Below are positions 27,738 to 34,832 of a stretch of DNA of 64,000 nucleotides, one piece after another. The stretch lies in NCBI RefSeq assembly GCF_900240245.1, contig NZ_OESQ01000001.1:1737254-1801253 (forward strand), read 5' to 3'. A program made the translations under genes and the position numbers. Position 1 is the stretch's first letter. Each line of letters begins with the position of its first letter. Under the pieces are notes generated by a model. It was not told where the DNA came from, searched no databases, and saw only the letters and a program-made list of their open reading frames with translations. The DNA comes from Lachnoclostridium edouardi (GTDB lineage Bacteria > Bacillota > Clostridia > Lachnospirales > Lachnospiraceae).

Positions 27738-28826
27738 CTATTTTCCCAACTGCTCCATATCAGCGACAACTCTGTCCATCTCATCTACAAGTCTTCTCAA
27801 ACATTTAGCCACCTGGTCGGACTTACCTTCCAGCTGTTTAGTTACAGCCTCGTTTTTAATATTTTCAGGTTGATATTTCCAATTACCATCTTCACATATC
27901 TCCAAATAACTTTTCAGCCTTTGGACCACTAGTACGTCATCCTCCCTTAAAAACTGCTTTTTAAAGCTGGCATCATTTTTTCGATGCTCCTCCCCCACTT
28001 GATTTCTGTATTCTGTCGGTTTTTTCCCAAACATCTCTCGAAATTTTAAATTAAAAGATTTTAAGTCGGAGAATCCGTTTTCCGCTGCAATGTCTAAAAT
28101 TCTTTTATCCGTCTCCGTCAATTCTTTCACAGCCTCTCTAAGACGGATTCTGGTCAGATAATCATAAAAATTTATTCCCAAACATGTCCGGAACAGTTGG
28201 GAAACATAACTGCTGTTATATCCCCATTCTGTCGCCAATTGATCCAATGTTATTCTCTCCTTATAATTCTTATCAATAAATGCTGTCATTTCCTGAATAG
28301 CTTTAATTTTCTTCTGCTGTAGACTAAAAAATGCAGACCGATTTCTCTCTGGTGGAAATGCCCGGCAAATCAAATCCATCACTTTGTAAAAACAAGTTTC
28401 AAAATGCAGTTTTCCCCCAGGTCCAAACTCTCCGTTTTCCAGCATCGCCTTAGCCAAATAACAGCGCAGTTTTACAAACTCTGTCATCTGCCTTGTCTCA
28501 GGTCCTGATACTAACTGAAAGGTGAGATATTCAATATCGGGGTAATATTCTTTCAAAAAAGCTGGGTTCACATGAATTACCATGGCAATGCTGTCCATCT
28601 TCCTAGCCAGAGTAGCATGTCCAGTGTTAGAGTTGATTAGAATTACGTCGTCTGGCTTCAGTACCCAACTGCTGCCTCCTGCGCAGACTTCTACCTCCCC
28701 ATTTAAAATCACCATTAACTCAATCTCATTAAGCCAGTTGTAATGATAAGACCCAATACGGTATACATACTGGCTGATGTTAATGTGCTTTTCCGGCTGA
28801 CAGTAAGTATAATAAAATTCTCTCAT
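27738..28826 (-). CDS. AraC-family regulator with cupin domain and C-terminal extension
   Basis: A 362-residue regulator. Residues about 15-95 form a cupin-like sensor domain (LNGEVEV, then HATLAR). Two helix-turn-helix units follow at about 180-275 (RITLDQLATEWGYNSSYVSQLFR and ILDIAAENGFSDLKSFN), ending at GKKPTEYR. About 85 residues follow this, charged and helical, which most AraC proteins lack. Upstream of the SLC13-TtdAB operon in the same direction, it probably controls this operon in response to the transported acid. The ATG has no strong ribosome site; AAAGGGGAATATCGGTT precedes it. Confidence 0.85.
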   Translation of the reverse strand: MREFYYTYCQPEKHINISQYVYRIGSYHYNWLNEIELMVILNGEVEVCAGGSSWVLKPDDVILINSNTGHATLARKMDSIAMVIHVNPAFLKEYYPDIEYLTFQLVSGPETRQMTEFVKLRCYLAKAMLENGEFGPGGKLHFETCFYKVMDLICRAFPPERNRSAFFSLQQKKIKAIQEMTAFIDKNYKERITLDQLATEWGYNSSYVSQLFRTCLGINFYDYLTRIRLREAVKELTETDKRILDIAAENGFSDLKSFNLKFREMFGKKPTEYRNQVGEEHRKNDASFKKQFLREDDVLVVQRLKSYLEICEDGNWKYQPENIKNEAVTKQLEGKSDQVAKCLRRLVDEMDRVVADMEQLGK

Positions 28827-28920
28827 AACCGATATTCCCCTTTGTCCTCTGTTGTCTTAGCATCCTTCTCCGAACGTGGACCATCATCTACACAATGTTC
28901 CTTCATTCACCCGTCTAATG

Positions 28921-28959
28921 TAAAAGCAGACAGCCAAGCCCTAAGTTTGACTGCCTGCT
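28921..28959 (-). terminator. Probable terminator of the NlpC/P60 lipoprotein gene
   Basis: On the minus strand a 13-base stem with two G-T pairs (AGCAGGCAGTCAA with TTGGCTGTCTGCT) is followed by TTTTACA. It lies about 155 bases after the NlpC stop. The rest of the 288-base gap between the regulator and the lipoprotein gene holds nothing I recognise. Confidence 0.5.
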
Positions 28960-29114
28960 CTATATTTTCTCAATCTCCTACTCCACTTTCTCCTCCCAAA
29001 AATCAAATGCAAACTGTATATATATAAACCAGCGCCTCTCTTGAGAGAACTGTAGCCCTAGGCGATCTTATTTAGACCCCTTTAATTCAGAAACAATATA
29101 ATTTTCATTGAATC

Positions 29115-30680
29115 TTAACCGAAAATTCTCCAACCGCATATAAAGTTGTTTGCCCACCAGGAGCTTAAAGATCTTTGTACAACACGGCCATGGCTGGATG
29201 AGGCATCGATTACCTGACCGCCTCCGGCCACAATGCCTACATGACCTTTAACTACAATAATATCTCCTGCCTGCAGGCTTCCAAAGCTGGTAATCTTTTG
29301 GTATTTACCTACATTTCTCCAACCAGAAGAGGTTAAGTAGCTTTGTCTGACTCCTACCTGATTTAAACACCAATATACAAAGCCGGAGCAGTCAAAGGAA
29401 TTTGCTCCCTTAGCCCCCCATACATATGGGCATCCGATCTTGGACTGAGCTACGGAAATCAGGGAACTTACGCCTCCGCTGTTGTGAATTACAGAGCCGC
29501 CTCCCGAGGTACTTCCCTTGTTGCTGTTATTGTTATTGTTATTTTTATTATTATTGCCGCCAGATGATTCTTTCTTTTGAGACGATTTAGCCGGCGCCTT
29601 CTTTACATTGCTGCCTGTCAGCTTATTCATGGTCATGGCCCCTACAGAGCCGTCCGCTGAAAGTCCGTTCTGACGCTGGAATTCTTTTACTGCATTTTCT
29701 GTTACTTCCCCGTAGTAGCTGGTAATATTCCCTGCCACCAGATAACCATATTTATTTAGAAGCTCCTGAACTCTCCGCACTGCATCACCTTGATCTCCAA
29801 GGCTTATTCCGTTAGGCACTGCAGCAGAGCTGTTTAAAGCGATTCGTGTAGACGGGCCCAAATAACCGTCTACAACCAGGTCGTTTCTGGCCTGAAACTG
29901 TTTTACTGCTATGGTTGTATCATCTCCGTATGCTCCGTCTGGCTCAGAAGTCATGTATCCTAAAAGCTTCAGCCTTTCCTGGCAGGCCAAAACTACGTCG
30001 CTTTTCTCTCCATATGTAAGCATATTTGGCTTAATTTCATCGCTGTAAAGAAGGTTAACAGTTTTCTGTCCCACCTTTCCATCCTGCTCCAGACCATTTA
30101 CCTGCTGAAGCTTAATTACAGCGGCTTCTGTCATGTCTCCAAAGTTTCCTGTTACTAAATCAGGCGTAGCCAAATATCCCAGCTCGTAAAGACGTCCCTG
30201 AATCCTTTCAATATCGTCTCCCTCAACACCTTTAGACACTGCATAATACTTGGCATCAGGAGACATAATTGCATTTAATGTATTCTGTCCCACAATACCG
30301 TCCTGGGGAAGCCCATTCTGACGCTGAAAATGCTTTACAGCAGCTACCGTCATATCCCCGTAATATTCTGTAGGCTCGTCGTTATCCATAAAACCTAAGT
30401 CCATAAGACGCTGCTGCAGGGAAGCCACTACCGGGTGCTCCACGCCCTTACGTATGTAGTCAGGAATAGGCTCGCCAGCTTCAATCGCTTTGTTGTCAGG
30501 AAATAATGGTCCGTCCGGAGTCATTTGAACAATAGCAAGCTCCGGCTTTGTTTCTGGTTCCGGAGCTGCTGTTACTACAATAGGATCGTTGGAATTTACA
30601 GAGTTTTGGCACCCCGTCAGGCATACAGCCGCCAGTGTGCCCACAAGCAGGCACATTCTTATAGGAAGATTTATATTCAT
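29115..30680 (-). CDS. Lipoprotein peptidoglycan hydrolase: four PG-binding repeats and NlpC/P60
   Basis: A 521-residue envelope enzyme. The signal peptide ends in the lipobox LTGC (near residues 21-24), so it is anchored as a lipoprotein. Four PG_binding_1 repeats follow at about 65-130, 135-200, 205-270 and 285-345, each with the AVKxFQxxNGL-DG-VG pattern. A glycine/asparagine-rich linker leads to the NlpC/P60 domain with catalytic Cys431 in DCSG and His in GHVGIV. It should cut peptide stems (gamma-D-Glu-diamino acid bonds) in the wall. The ATG at 30680 follows AGAGGG; the upstream in-frame extension has no signal. Confidence 0.9.
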   Translation of the reverse strand: MNINLPIRMCLLVGTLAAVCLTGCQNSVNSNDPIVVTAAPEPETKPELAIVQMTPDGPLFPDNKAIEAGEPIPDYIRKGVEHPVVASLQQRLMDLGFMDNDEPTEYYGDMTVAAVKHFQRQNGLPQDGIVGQNTLNAIMSPDAKYYAVSKGVEGDDIERIQGRLYELGYLATPDLVTGNFGDMTEAAVIKLQQVNGLEQDGKVGQKTVNLLYSDEIKPNMLTYGEKSDVVLACQERLKLLGYMTSEPDGAYGDDTTIAVKQFQARNDLVVDGYLGPSTRIALNSSAAVPNGISLGDQGDAVRRVQELLNKYGYLVAGNITSYYGEVTENAVKEFQRQNGLSADGSVGAMTMNKLTGSNVKKAPAKSSQKKESSGGNNNKNNNNNNSNKGSTSGGGSVIHNSGGVSSLISVAQSKIGCPYVWGAKGANSFDCSGFVYWCLNQVGVRQSYLTSSGWRNVGKYQKITSFGSLQAGDIIVVKGHVGIVAGGGQVIDASSSHGRVVQRSLSSWWANNFICGWRIFG

Positions 30681-30697
30681 GGATTTTACCCTCTTTA

Positions 30698-30740
30698 TAT
30701 GCTTAGTCGAATTTACGTATATTTTAGCATACTTAGTCGG
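30698..30740 (-). promoter_or_regulatory. Direct repeats around a promoter of the NlpC/P60 gene
   Basis: On the minus strand, CCGACTAAGTATG (30740-30728) and TCGACTAAGCATA (30710-30698) are near-identical direct repeats 30 bases apart. Between them lies an extended -10 element TGCTAAAAT (TAAAAT at 30726-30721). Three turns of helix spacing suits a dimeric regulator bound on one face. Confidence 0.45.
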
Positions 30741-30825
30741 GAAATGAAAATAGAAAATTGACATAAATCCTATCTTTTTTTATCTTAAAGAAGTCGTAAA
30801 AACTTCTTAATATTTACCACCAGAA

Positions 30826-30877
30826 CAAAAAAAAGCACCAGCCCCACAGCTCTCAGTCTGCAAAACCAGTACTTTGT
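30826..30877 (-). terminator. Terminator after tRNA-Lys
   Basis: On the minus strand AAAGTACTGG pairs, with G-T pairs, with CTGGTGCTTT, followed by a run of eight T. It starts four bases after the tRNA. Confidence 0.6.
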
Positions 30878-30880
30878 AAT

Positions 30881-30952
30881 GCGCCTTCAGGGACTCGAAC
30901 CCTGGACAAATAGATTAAGAGTCTACTGCTCTACCAACTGAGCTAAAGGCGC
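30881..30952 (-). tRNA. tRNA-Lys (anticodon CTT)
   Basis: A 72-base cloverleaf on the minus strand. The acceptor stem is GCGCCTT with AAGGCGC, the D stem GCTC/GAGC, the anticodon stem GTAGA/TCTAT with loop CTCTTAA giving anticodon CTT, and the T stem CAGGG/CCCTG with TTCGAGT loop. CCA is not encoded. It is a single tRNA gene with its own promoter and terminator. Confidence 0.95.
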
Positions 30953-30986
30953 TTATGTCGTATCACTTCTCTGTGACACGAACATC

Positions 30987-31015
30987 ATTCTATCTCAAGA
31001 CTAAAAAAAAGTCAA
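30987..31015 (-). promoter_or_regulatory. Promoter of tRNA-Lys
   Basis: On the minus strand TTGACT (31015-31010) and TAGAAT (30992-30987) are 17 bases apart. The transcript would start about 27 bases before the tRNA. Confidence 0.75.
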
Positions 31016-31023
31016 GCTTTTTT

Positions 31024-31052
31024 TAAGAAAAAATTTCTATTATTTAGAAATT
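31024..31052 (-). terminator. Terminator overlapping the end of trxA
   Basis: On the minus strand AATTTCT pairs with AGAAATT around AAATAAT, followed by TTTTTCTT. The stem begins in the last codons of trxA and includes its stop. Confidence 0.6.
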
Positions 31053-31361
31053 CTTTTCAATCTCAGCTGCCAACATGCTTTTGCTCTGAACACCTACATA
31101 TTTGCCTGTCACCTGGCCTTTGCTGATAACAAGCAAAGTAGGAATGCTCATAACTCCATATCTTTCGGCAATATCACCGCTTTCGTCTACATTCAGCTTG
31201 CCTACCTTGGCTCTTCCCTCATACTCCGCCGCTAATTCTTCTATAACTGGTCCCATCATTTTGCAGGGACCGCACCAGTCTGCATAAAAATCCACTAATA
31301 CAGGAACCTGAGACTGTAATACTTCACTGTCAAAATTACTGCTGTTAAATACTGCTGCCAT
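31044..31361 (-). CDS. trxA: Thioredoxin
   Basis: A 105-residue thioredoxin with the active site WCGPC (Cys30 and Cys33) and the conserved cis-proline segment SIPTLL near residue 73. It reduces disulfides in cytoplasmic proteins with thioredoxin reductase, which is not in the window. GGAGA precedes the ATG at 31361. It lies downstream of a small ORF and trmB on the same strand and ends in a terminator. Confidence 0.95.
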   Translation of the reverse strand: MAAVFNSSNFDSEVLQSQVPVLVDFYADWCGPCKMMGPVIEELAAEYEGRAKVGKLNVDESGDIAERYGVMSIPTLLVISKGQVTGKYVGVQSKSMLAAEIEKNF

Positions 31362-31379
31362 AAATTTGTCTCCTTTTCT

Positions 31380-31523
31380 CTATTTATCTTTTTTCTTTTT
31401 TCCATTTAATGTCTTTTCTACCTCAGAAAACGAGCGCTTCCACTTGAGCATTAACCGGTTTAGCTCCGGTTTATCACTGACTGTGCCAGACATCTTTCTG
31501 GAAAATTCTTCTTTAAAGCCCAC
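31380..31523 (-). CDS. Possible 47-residue basic protein
   Basis: An ORF with a GTG start at 31523, preceded by AGGTGAG four to five bases upstream, and an in-frame stop shortly before. The product is charged, with a lysine-rich tail and a probable amphipathic helix (LNRLMLKWKRSF). I do not recognise a family. It fills the gap between trmB and trxA on the same strand, and its stop lies 18 bases before the trxA start, with the trxA ribosome site in between. That fits a small operon gene, but it could be chance. Confidence 0.4.
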   Translation of the reverse strand: MGFKEEFSRKMSGTVSDKPELNRLMLKWKRSFSEVEKTLNGKKKKDK

Positions 31524-31585
31524 ATACTCACCTGCTGCTTAATAGCCTTGTTATTATTTTATGCAACATCCTGTTTTCTATTCTA

Positions 31586-32230
31586 CTATGATTTTTGGCG
31601 AAATGCAATTAATTTGCAGATAGGGTTTCCCTTGGCCACAAACTTTTCCTCGTATTCTGTCATTACATTTCCCTGGACATAATCACTGTGATGAAGATCG
31701 TATGTATGCATCTCAATCTTCCACCCTGCCTCAGGAATTGACTCCATAGAATAATCAAATAAAGGCCTGTTGTCCGTTTTAAATTCCACTTTGCCGTTGT
31801 CATCTAATATCTGGTCATAAACGTTCATAAATTCTCGGGAGGTTAAACGTCTTTTCGCGTGGCGGTCCTTAGGCCATGGATCTGAAAAATTCAGGTAAAT
31901 TCCAGACACCTCTCCTTTTTCAAAAATATTTCCCAGTTCCTTTGCATCCACGCACATAAAAAATATATTAGAAAGCTCCAGCTCTCCTCTTTTCTGAAGT
32001 CCCCTTAAAAGAACGCTGGAATACCTTTCTATTCCTATATAATTAATATGGGGATTTCTTTGAGCCAGCTCCATAATAAACTTTCCTTTGCCCATGCCTA
32101 CTTCAATTTTTATCGGATGATTGTTTCCAAAAACCTCGTTCCATCTTCCTTTTTTAGCCTCCGGCTGCTGTATGACATAAGGACTATTTAAAATCTCCTC
32201 TTCTGCCCCTTTTATGTGGCGCAGTCTCAT
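31586..32230 (-). CDS. trmB: tRNA (guanine-46-N7)-methyltransferase TrmB
   Basis: A 214-residue SAM-dependent methyltransferase. The SAM loop VGMGKGKF is near residues 43-50, the conserved FSDPWPKDRHAKRR stretch near 114-127, and TDNRPLFDYS near 152-161. It forms m7G46 in the variable loop of tRNAs. Length matches the family. GGAGG lies before the ATG at 32230. The next gene on the plus strand is divergent, and the 190-base gap between them should contain both promoters. Confidence 0.94.
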   Translation of the reverse strand: MRLRHIKGAEEEILNSPYVIQQPEAKKGRWNEVFGNNHPIKIEVGMGKGKFIMELAQRNPHINYIGIERYSSVLLRGLQKRGELELSNIFFMCVDAKELGNIFEKGEVSGIYLNFSDPWPKDRHAKRRLTSREFMNVYDQILDDNGKVEFKTDNRPLFDYSMESIPEAGWKIEMHTYDLHHSDYVQGNVMTEYEEKFVAKGNPICKLIAFRQKS

Positions 32231-32420
32231 ATGATTTCCTCCTTAACTAATGATTTTCTTCATTTTATACTGCTGATTTATTCTATCATTGGGCCGTTTT
32301 CTTTTCAAGTAGAAAACCCTCTTACAATTATCTTAAAAAGTCAAAAAAATGGTGCAGAATTCGGAATTTTTTTGTATAATAGATTTAAGAATCTTTATTT
32401 TTGCCAAGGAGGAACCATAT

Positions 32421-33251
32421 ATGGGAAATACAGCCAGAGAATCCAGCTGGGAAAGGATCCAGCGGTACGTAAAGGAGACGGAACGCCTCATAGGCCAGAA
32501 GCAGTACAACCTGGCTATGGTTAAAGCCAGACAAACTCTGGAATATATGGTAAAGTGCCTGGGCGAGCGAGCCTGCATAGTTGACGGAGATTTGATGGAA
32601 ACCATAGACGAGCTGTACCAGGGCCGCTGGATCAGCAAGTCTACCTGCGAGCACTTTCACAAGATCCGTATTATAGGAAATAAAGCAGTCCATGAAAACA
32701 GCGATAACGCTTACGATGCCAACCAGGCCTATCATCTTCTTTCCCAGGAAGTTTATACCTTTGCCAATAATTACAATACCCAAAAAAGAAGGCCTTCCTC
32801 ATCACAGCAGCAGCCATCCCGTTCTTCAGGAAATCGGAAAAAGCGGCGCAAAAAAGGACTTTCCTCCCAAGACCTTATTAAACTGCTGATCCCGCTTCTC
32901 ATAGTCATTTTGCTTCTTATTGTAATACGTCTATTTAAGAACGATACACAGGATGAGACGCCTACCACTTCTATCCCGCCTGTTACCTCAGAACAACAGT
33001 CCATGGAGCCTATGACAGAGGCGGAAGAGATTCCAAGCACAGAACCGGCGTCTACTGCAAGCACAGTCACATATAAGGCTGCAGACGCTTTAAATGTAAG
33101 AAAAGACCCATCCACCAACAATGCACGCCTTGGATTGATTCCAGCAGGAACATCCCTGGAATACATAAGAGATTATGACGACAAGTGGGCGGTTATTATG
33201 TATAACGGACAGGAAGCATACGTTTCAAAGGAGTTTATCACCACAGAGTAA
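32421..33251 (+). CDS. DUF4145-like, membrane-anchored, SH3-domain protein
   Basis: A 276-residue protein. Residues about 5-110 form an all-helical DUF4145/HEPN-like domain. A basic stretch (KKRRKKG) precedes one membrane helix near 155-175. An acidic, Ser/Thr-rich linker leads to a C-terminal bacterial SH3 domain (about 215-275, ALNVRKDPST, then VSKEF), expected outside the cell at the wall. The topology is thus a cytoplasmic helical domain joined to a wall-binding domain. The ATG at 32421 follows AAGGAGG; the open frame upstream has no ribosome site. Its role is unknown. A strong terminator follows. Confidence 0.65.
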   Translation: MGNTARESSWERIQRYVKETERLIGQKQYNLAMVKARQTLEYMVKCLGERACIVDGDLMETIDELYQGRWISKSTCEHFHKIRIIGNKAVHENSDNAYDANQAYHLLSQEVYTFANNYNTQKRRPSSSQQQPSRSSGNRKKRRKKGLSSQDLIKLLIPLLIVILLLIVIRLFKNDTQDETPTTSIPPVTSEQQSMEPMTEAEEIPSTEPASTASTVTYKAADALNVRKDPSTNNARLGLIPAGTSLEYIRDYDDKWAVIMYNGQEAYVSKEFITTE

Positions 33252-33260
33252 AGCCTGTAA

Positions 33261-33299
33261 GGGCGCAGCATATCTGCCAAGATGCTGCGCCCTATTTTA
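33261..33299 (+). terminator. Strong terminator before the V-ATPase operon
   Basis: GGGCGCAGCAT at 33261-33271 pairs perfectly with ATGCTGCGCCC at 33282-33292, followed by TATTTTAT. Confidence 0.85.
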
Positions 33300-33456
33300 T
33301 GTGCATTTTTCCCTGTTCATTGTGCAATATTCACAATCAAGCATACTTTTTTAGCGCTTTTTATACAAATTCACCCTAGCTTTTTTTTAATAAAGAGAGT
33401 ATGATGGTAGCATATTTTTAAAAATTACTATATTAAAGGCGAGGAGGAATACAAAT

Positions 33457-33768
33457 TTGAACAATATAATAAGTAAGATTTCCGAAATTGAATCTGCAGC
33501 CTCTTCCATAATGGACAATGCTAATCTTCAAAAACAAGCCCTTTCAAAGGACATGGAACAGCGCACAAAAGCCTTTGATGAGCAGCTGGAGGCTGAAACC
33601 AATGAAAAAATCCAGGCTATGCGCTCTGAAATGGAGCTGGAGATGCAAAAGCAGCTGGACCTGCAGAAGCAGGATACTGACAAGACCATTGCCCTTTTAG
33701 ACCAATTGTACAAGAAAAATCACATGCAGTATGTTGATCAGCTGTTCCAGGATATGATAAAGGAGTGA
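33457..33768 (+). CDS. ntpF: V-type ATPase subunit G/H (peripheral stalk)
   Basis: A 103-residue, almost fully alpha-helical and charged protein starting at a TTG (33457) after GAGGAGG. Coiled-coil character over most of its length matches the peripheral stalk subunit that pairs with subunit E. It is the first gene of the nine-gene V-ATPase operon. The family is weakly conserved, so the call leans on position and helical composition. Confidence 0.72.
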   Translation: MNNIISKISEIESAASSIMDNANLQKQALSKDMEQRTKAFDEQLEAETNEKIQAMRSEMELEMQKQLDLQKQDTDKTIALLDQLYKKNHMQYVDQLFQDMIKE

Positions 33769-33772
33769 TCTT

Positions 33773-34816
33773 ATGGGAAATCTGTTAAGCTACAGCGGCA
33801 TTGCCACAAAGCTTCGGGCCATGAAAAGCAAGTTTATATCAGAACGGCAGTTTCAGGATATGGCTTCCCTTTCCAGTGTAGGGGAGGCACTTGAATTTCT
33901 TAAAAATACTGCAGCTTACGGACAAATATTTTCCGGTATAGACGCAGAGCTGCATCGCTCTGATATTGAAAAATTACTTTCCCGCTCCCAACATCAGGAC
34001 TTTGAAAAACTATATCATTTTGCTAATCTGTCACAACGAAAGTTTCTTAACCTGTATTTCACCAACTTTGAAATCTCCATATTAAAAAAATGCCTTAGAA
34101 ATACCCTGGAGGATAACCCGGCTAATTTGGATTTATCTATGTTCCAGGAATTTTTTCGCCTTCATTCCAAGCTGGACTTAGAAAAGCTGTCGTCAGCCTC
34201 CACATTTTCTCAGCTTACCATGGCTTTAGAAGGCACGCCTTACCACGGAGTTTTTAAAGAATTAGAGCAAAATGAACCGGCCGGCTTATTTGACTATGAA
34301 ATGCAGCTGGACTTATTTCATTTCCGAATGATTTGGAAGCAAAAAAATAAATTATTTACCAGAGAAGAGCAGAAAACTATTACTCAATGTTTTGGCAGCC
34401 AAATGGACATGTTAAACCTTCAATGGATTTACAGGTCCAAAAAATATTACCATATGGAACCGGCTACCATTTATTCTCTGTTAATTCCTGTGCGGTATAA
34501 GCTAAAGCAGGAGGATATCCGCCAGCTTGTAGAATCAGGGAGTATAGAAGAATTTTTTAATCTTCTGTCATTTACTTATTATGGGAAAATGCGCACAGAA
34601 GAGATTTCAGAACGGCCTAACCTGGAATTGCTCTATGAAAAAGTTCTGAGCAGGATCTATTCTGTTACCAGTCAAAAAAATCCTTACTCCATCGCTATTC
34701 TTAACTCCTATTTCTATTTTAAAAATGTAGAAATACACAGAATTATCACTACCATCGAGGGAATTCGCTATGGTGTCAATACAAGCGACATAATTTCATA
34801 TTCCATGAAAAATTAA
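33773..34816 (+). CDS. ntpC: V-type ATPase subunit C (rotor-socket subunit)
   Basis: A 347-residue helical protein that fits the V/A-type subunit C (the socket joining central stalk and membrane ring), with YFTNFEISILKKCLRN near 90-105 as the typical middle part. It starts four bases after the stalk gene. In the best-known bacterial operons this gene lies after K and E; here it lies second, before I. All other subunits follow. Confidence 0.85.
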   Translation: MGNLLSYSGIATKLRAMKSKFISERQFQDMASLSSVGEALEFLKNTAAYGQIFSGIDAELHRSDIEKLLSRSQHQDFEKLYHFANLSQRKFLNLYFTNFEISILKKCLRNTLEDNPANLDLSMFQEFFRLHSKLDLEKLSSASTFSQLTMALEGTPYHGVFKELEQNEPAGLFDYEMQLDLFHFRMIWKQKNKLFTREEQKTITQCFGSQMDMLNLQWIYRSKKYYHMEPATIYSLLIPVRYKLKQEDIRQLVESGSIEEFFNLLSFTYYGKMRTEEISERPNLELLYEKVLSRIYSVTSQKNPYSIAILNSYFYFKNVEIHRIITTIEGIRYGVNTSDIISYSMKN

Positions 34817-34832
34817 AAGGAGGGAGCAACTC

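Noticed and set aside
29478..29580. Asparagine-codon repeats as a CRISPR-like or satellite array
   Set aside because: They encode the low-complexity linker of the NlpC/P60 lipoprotein and have no repeat-spacer structure.
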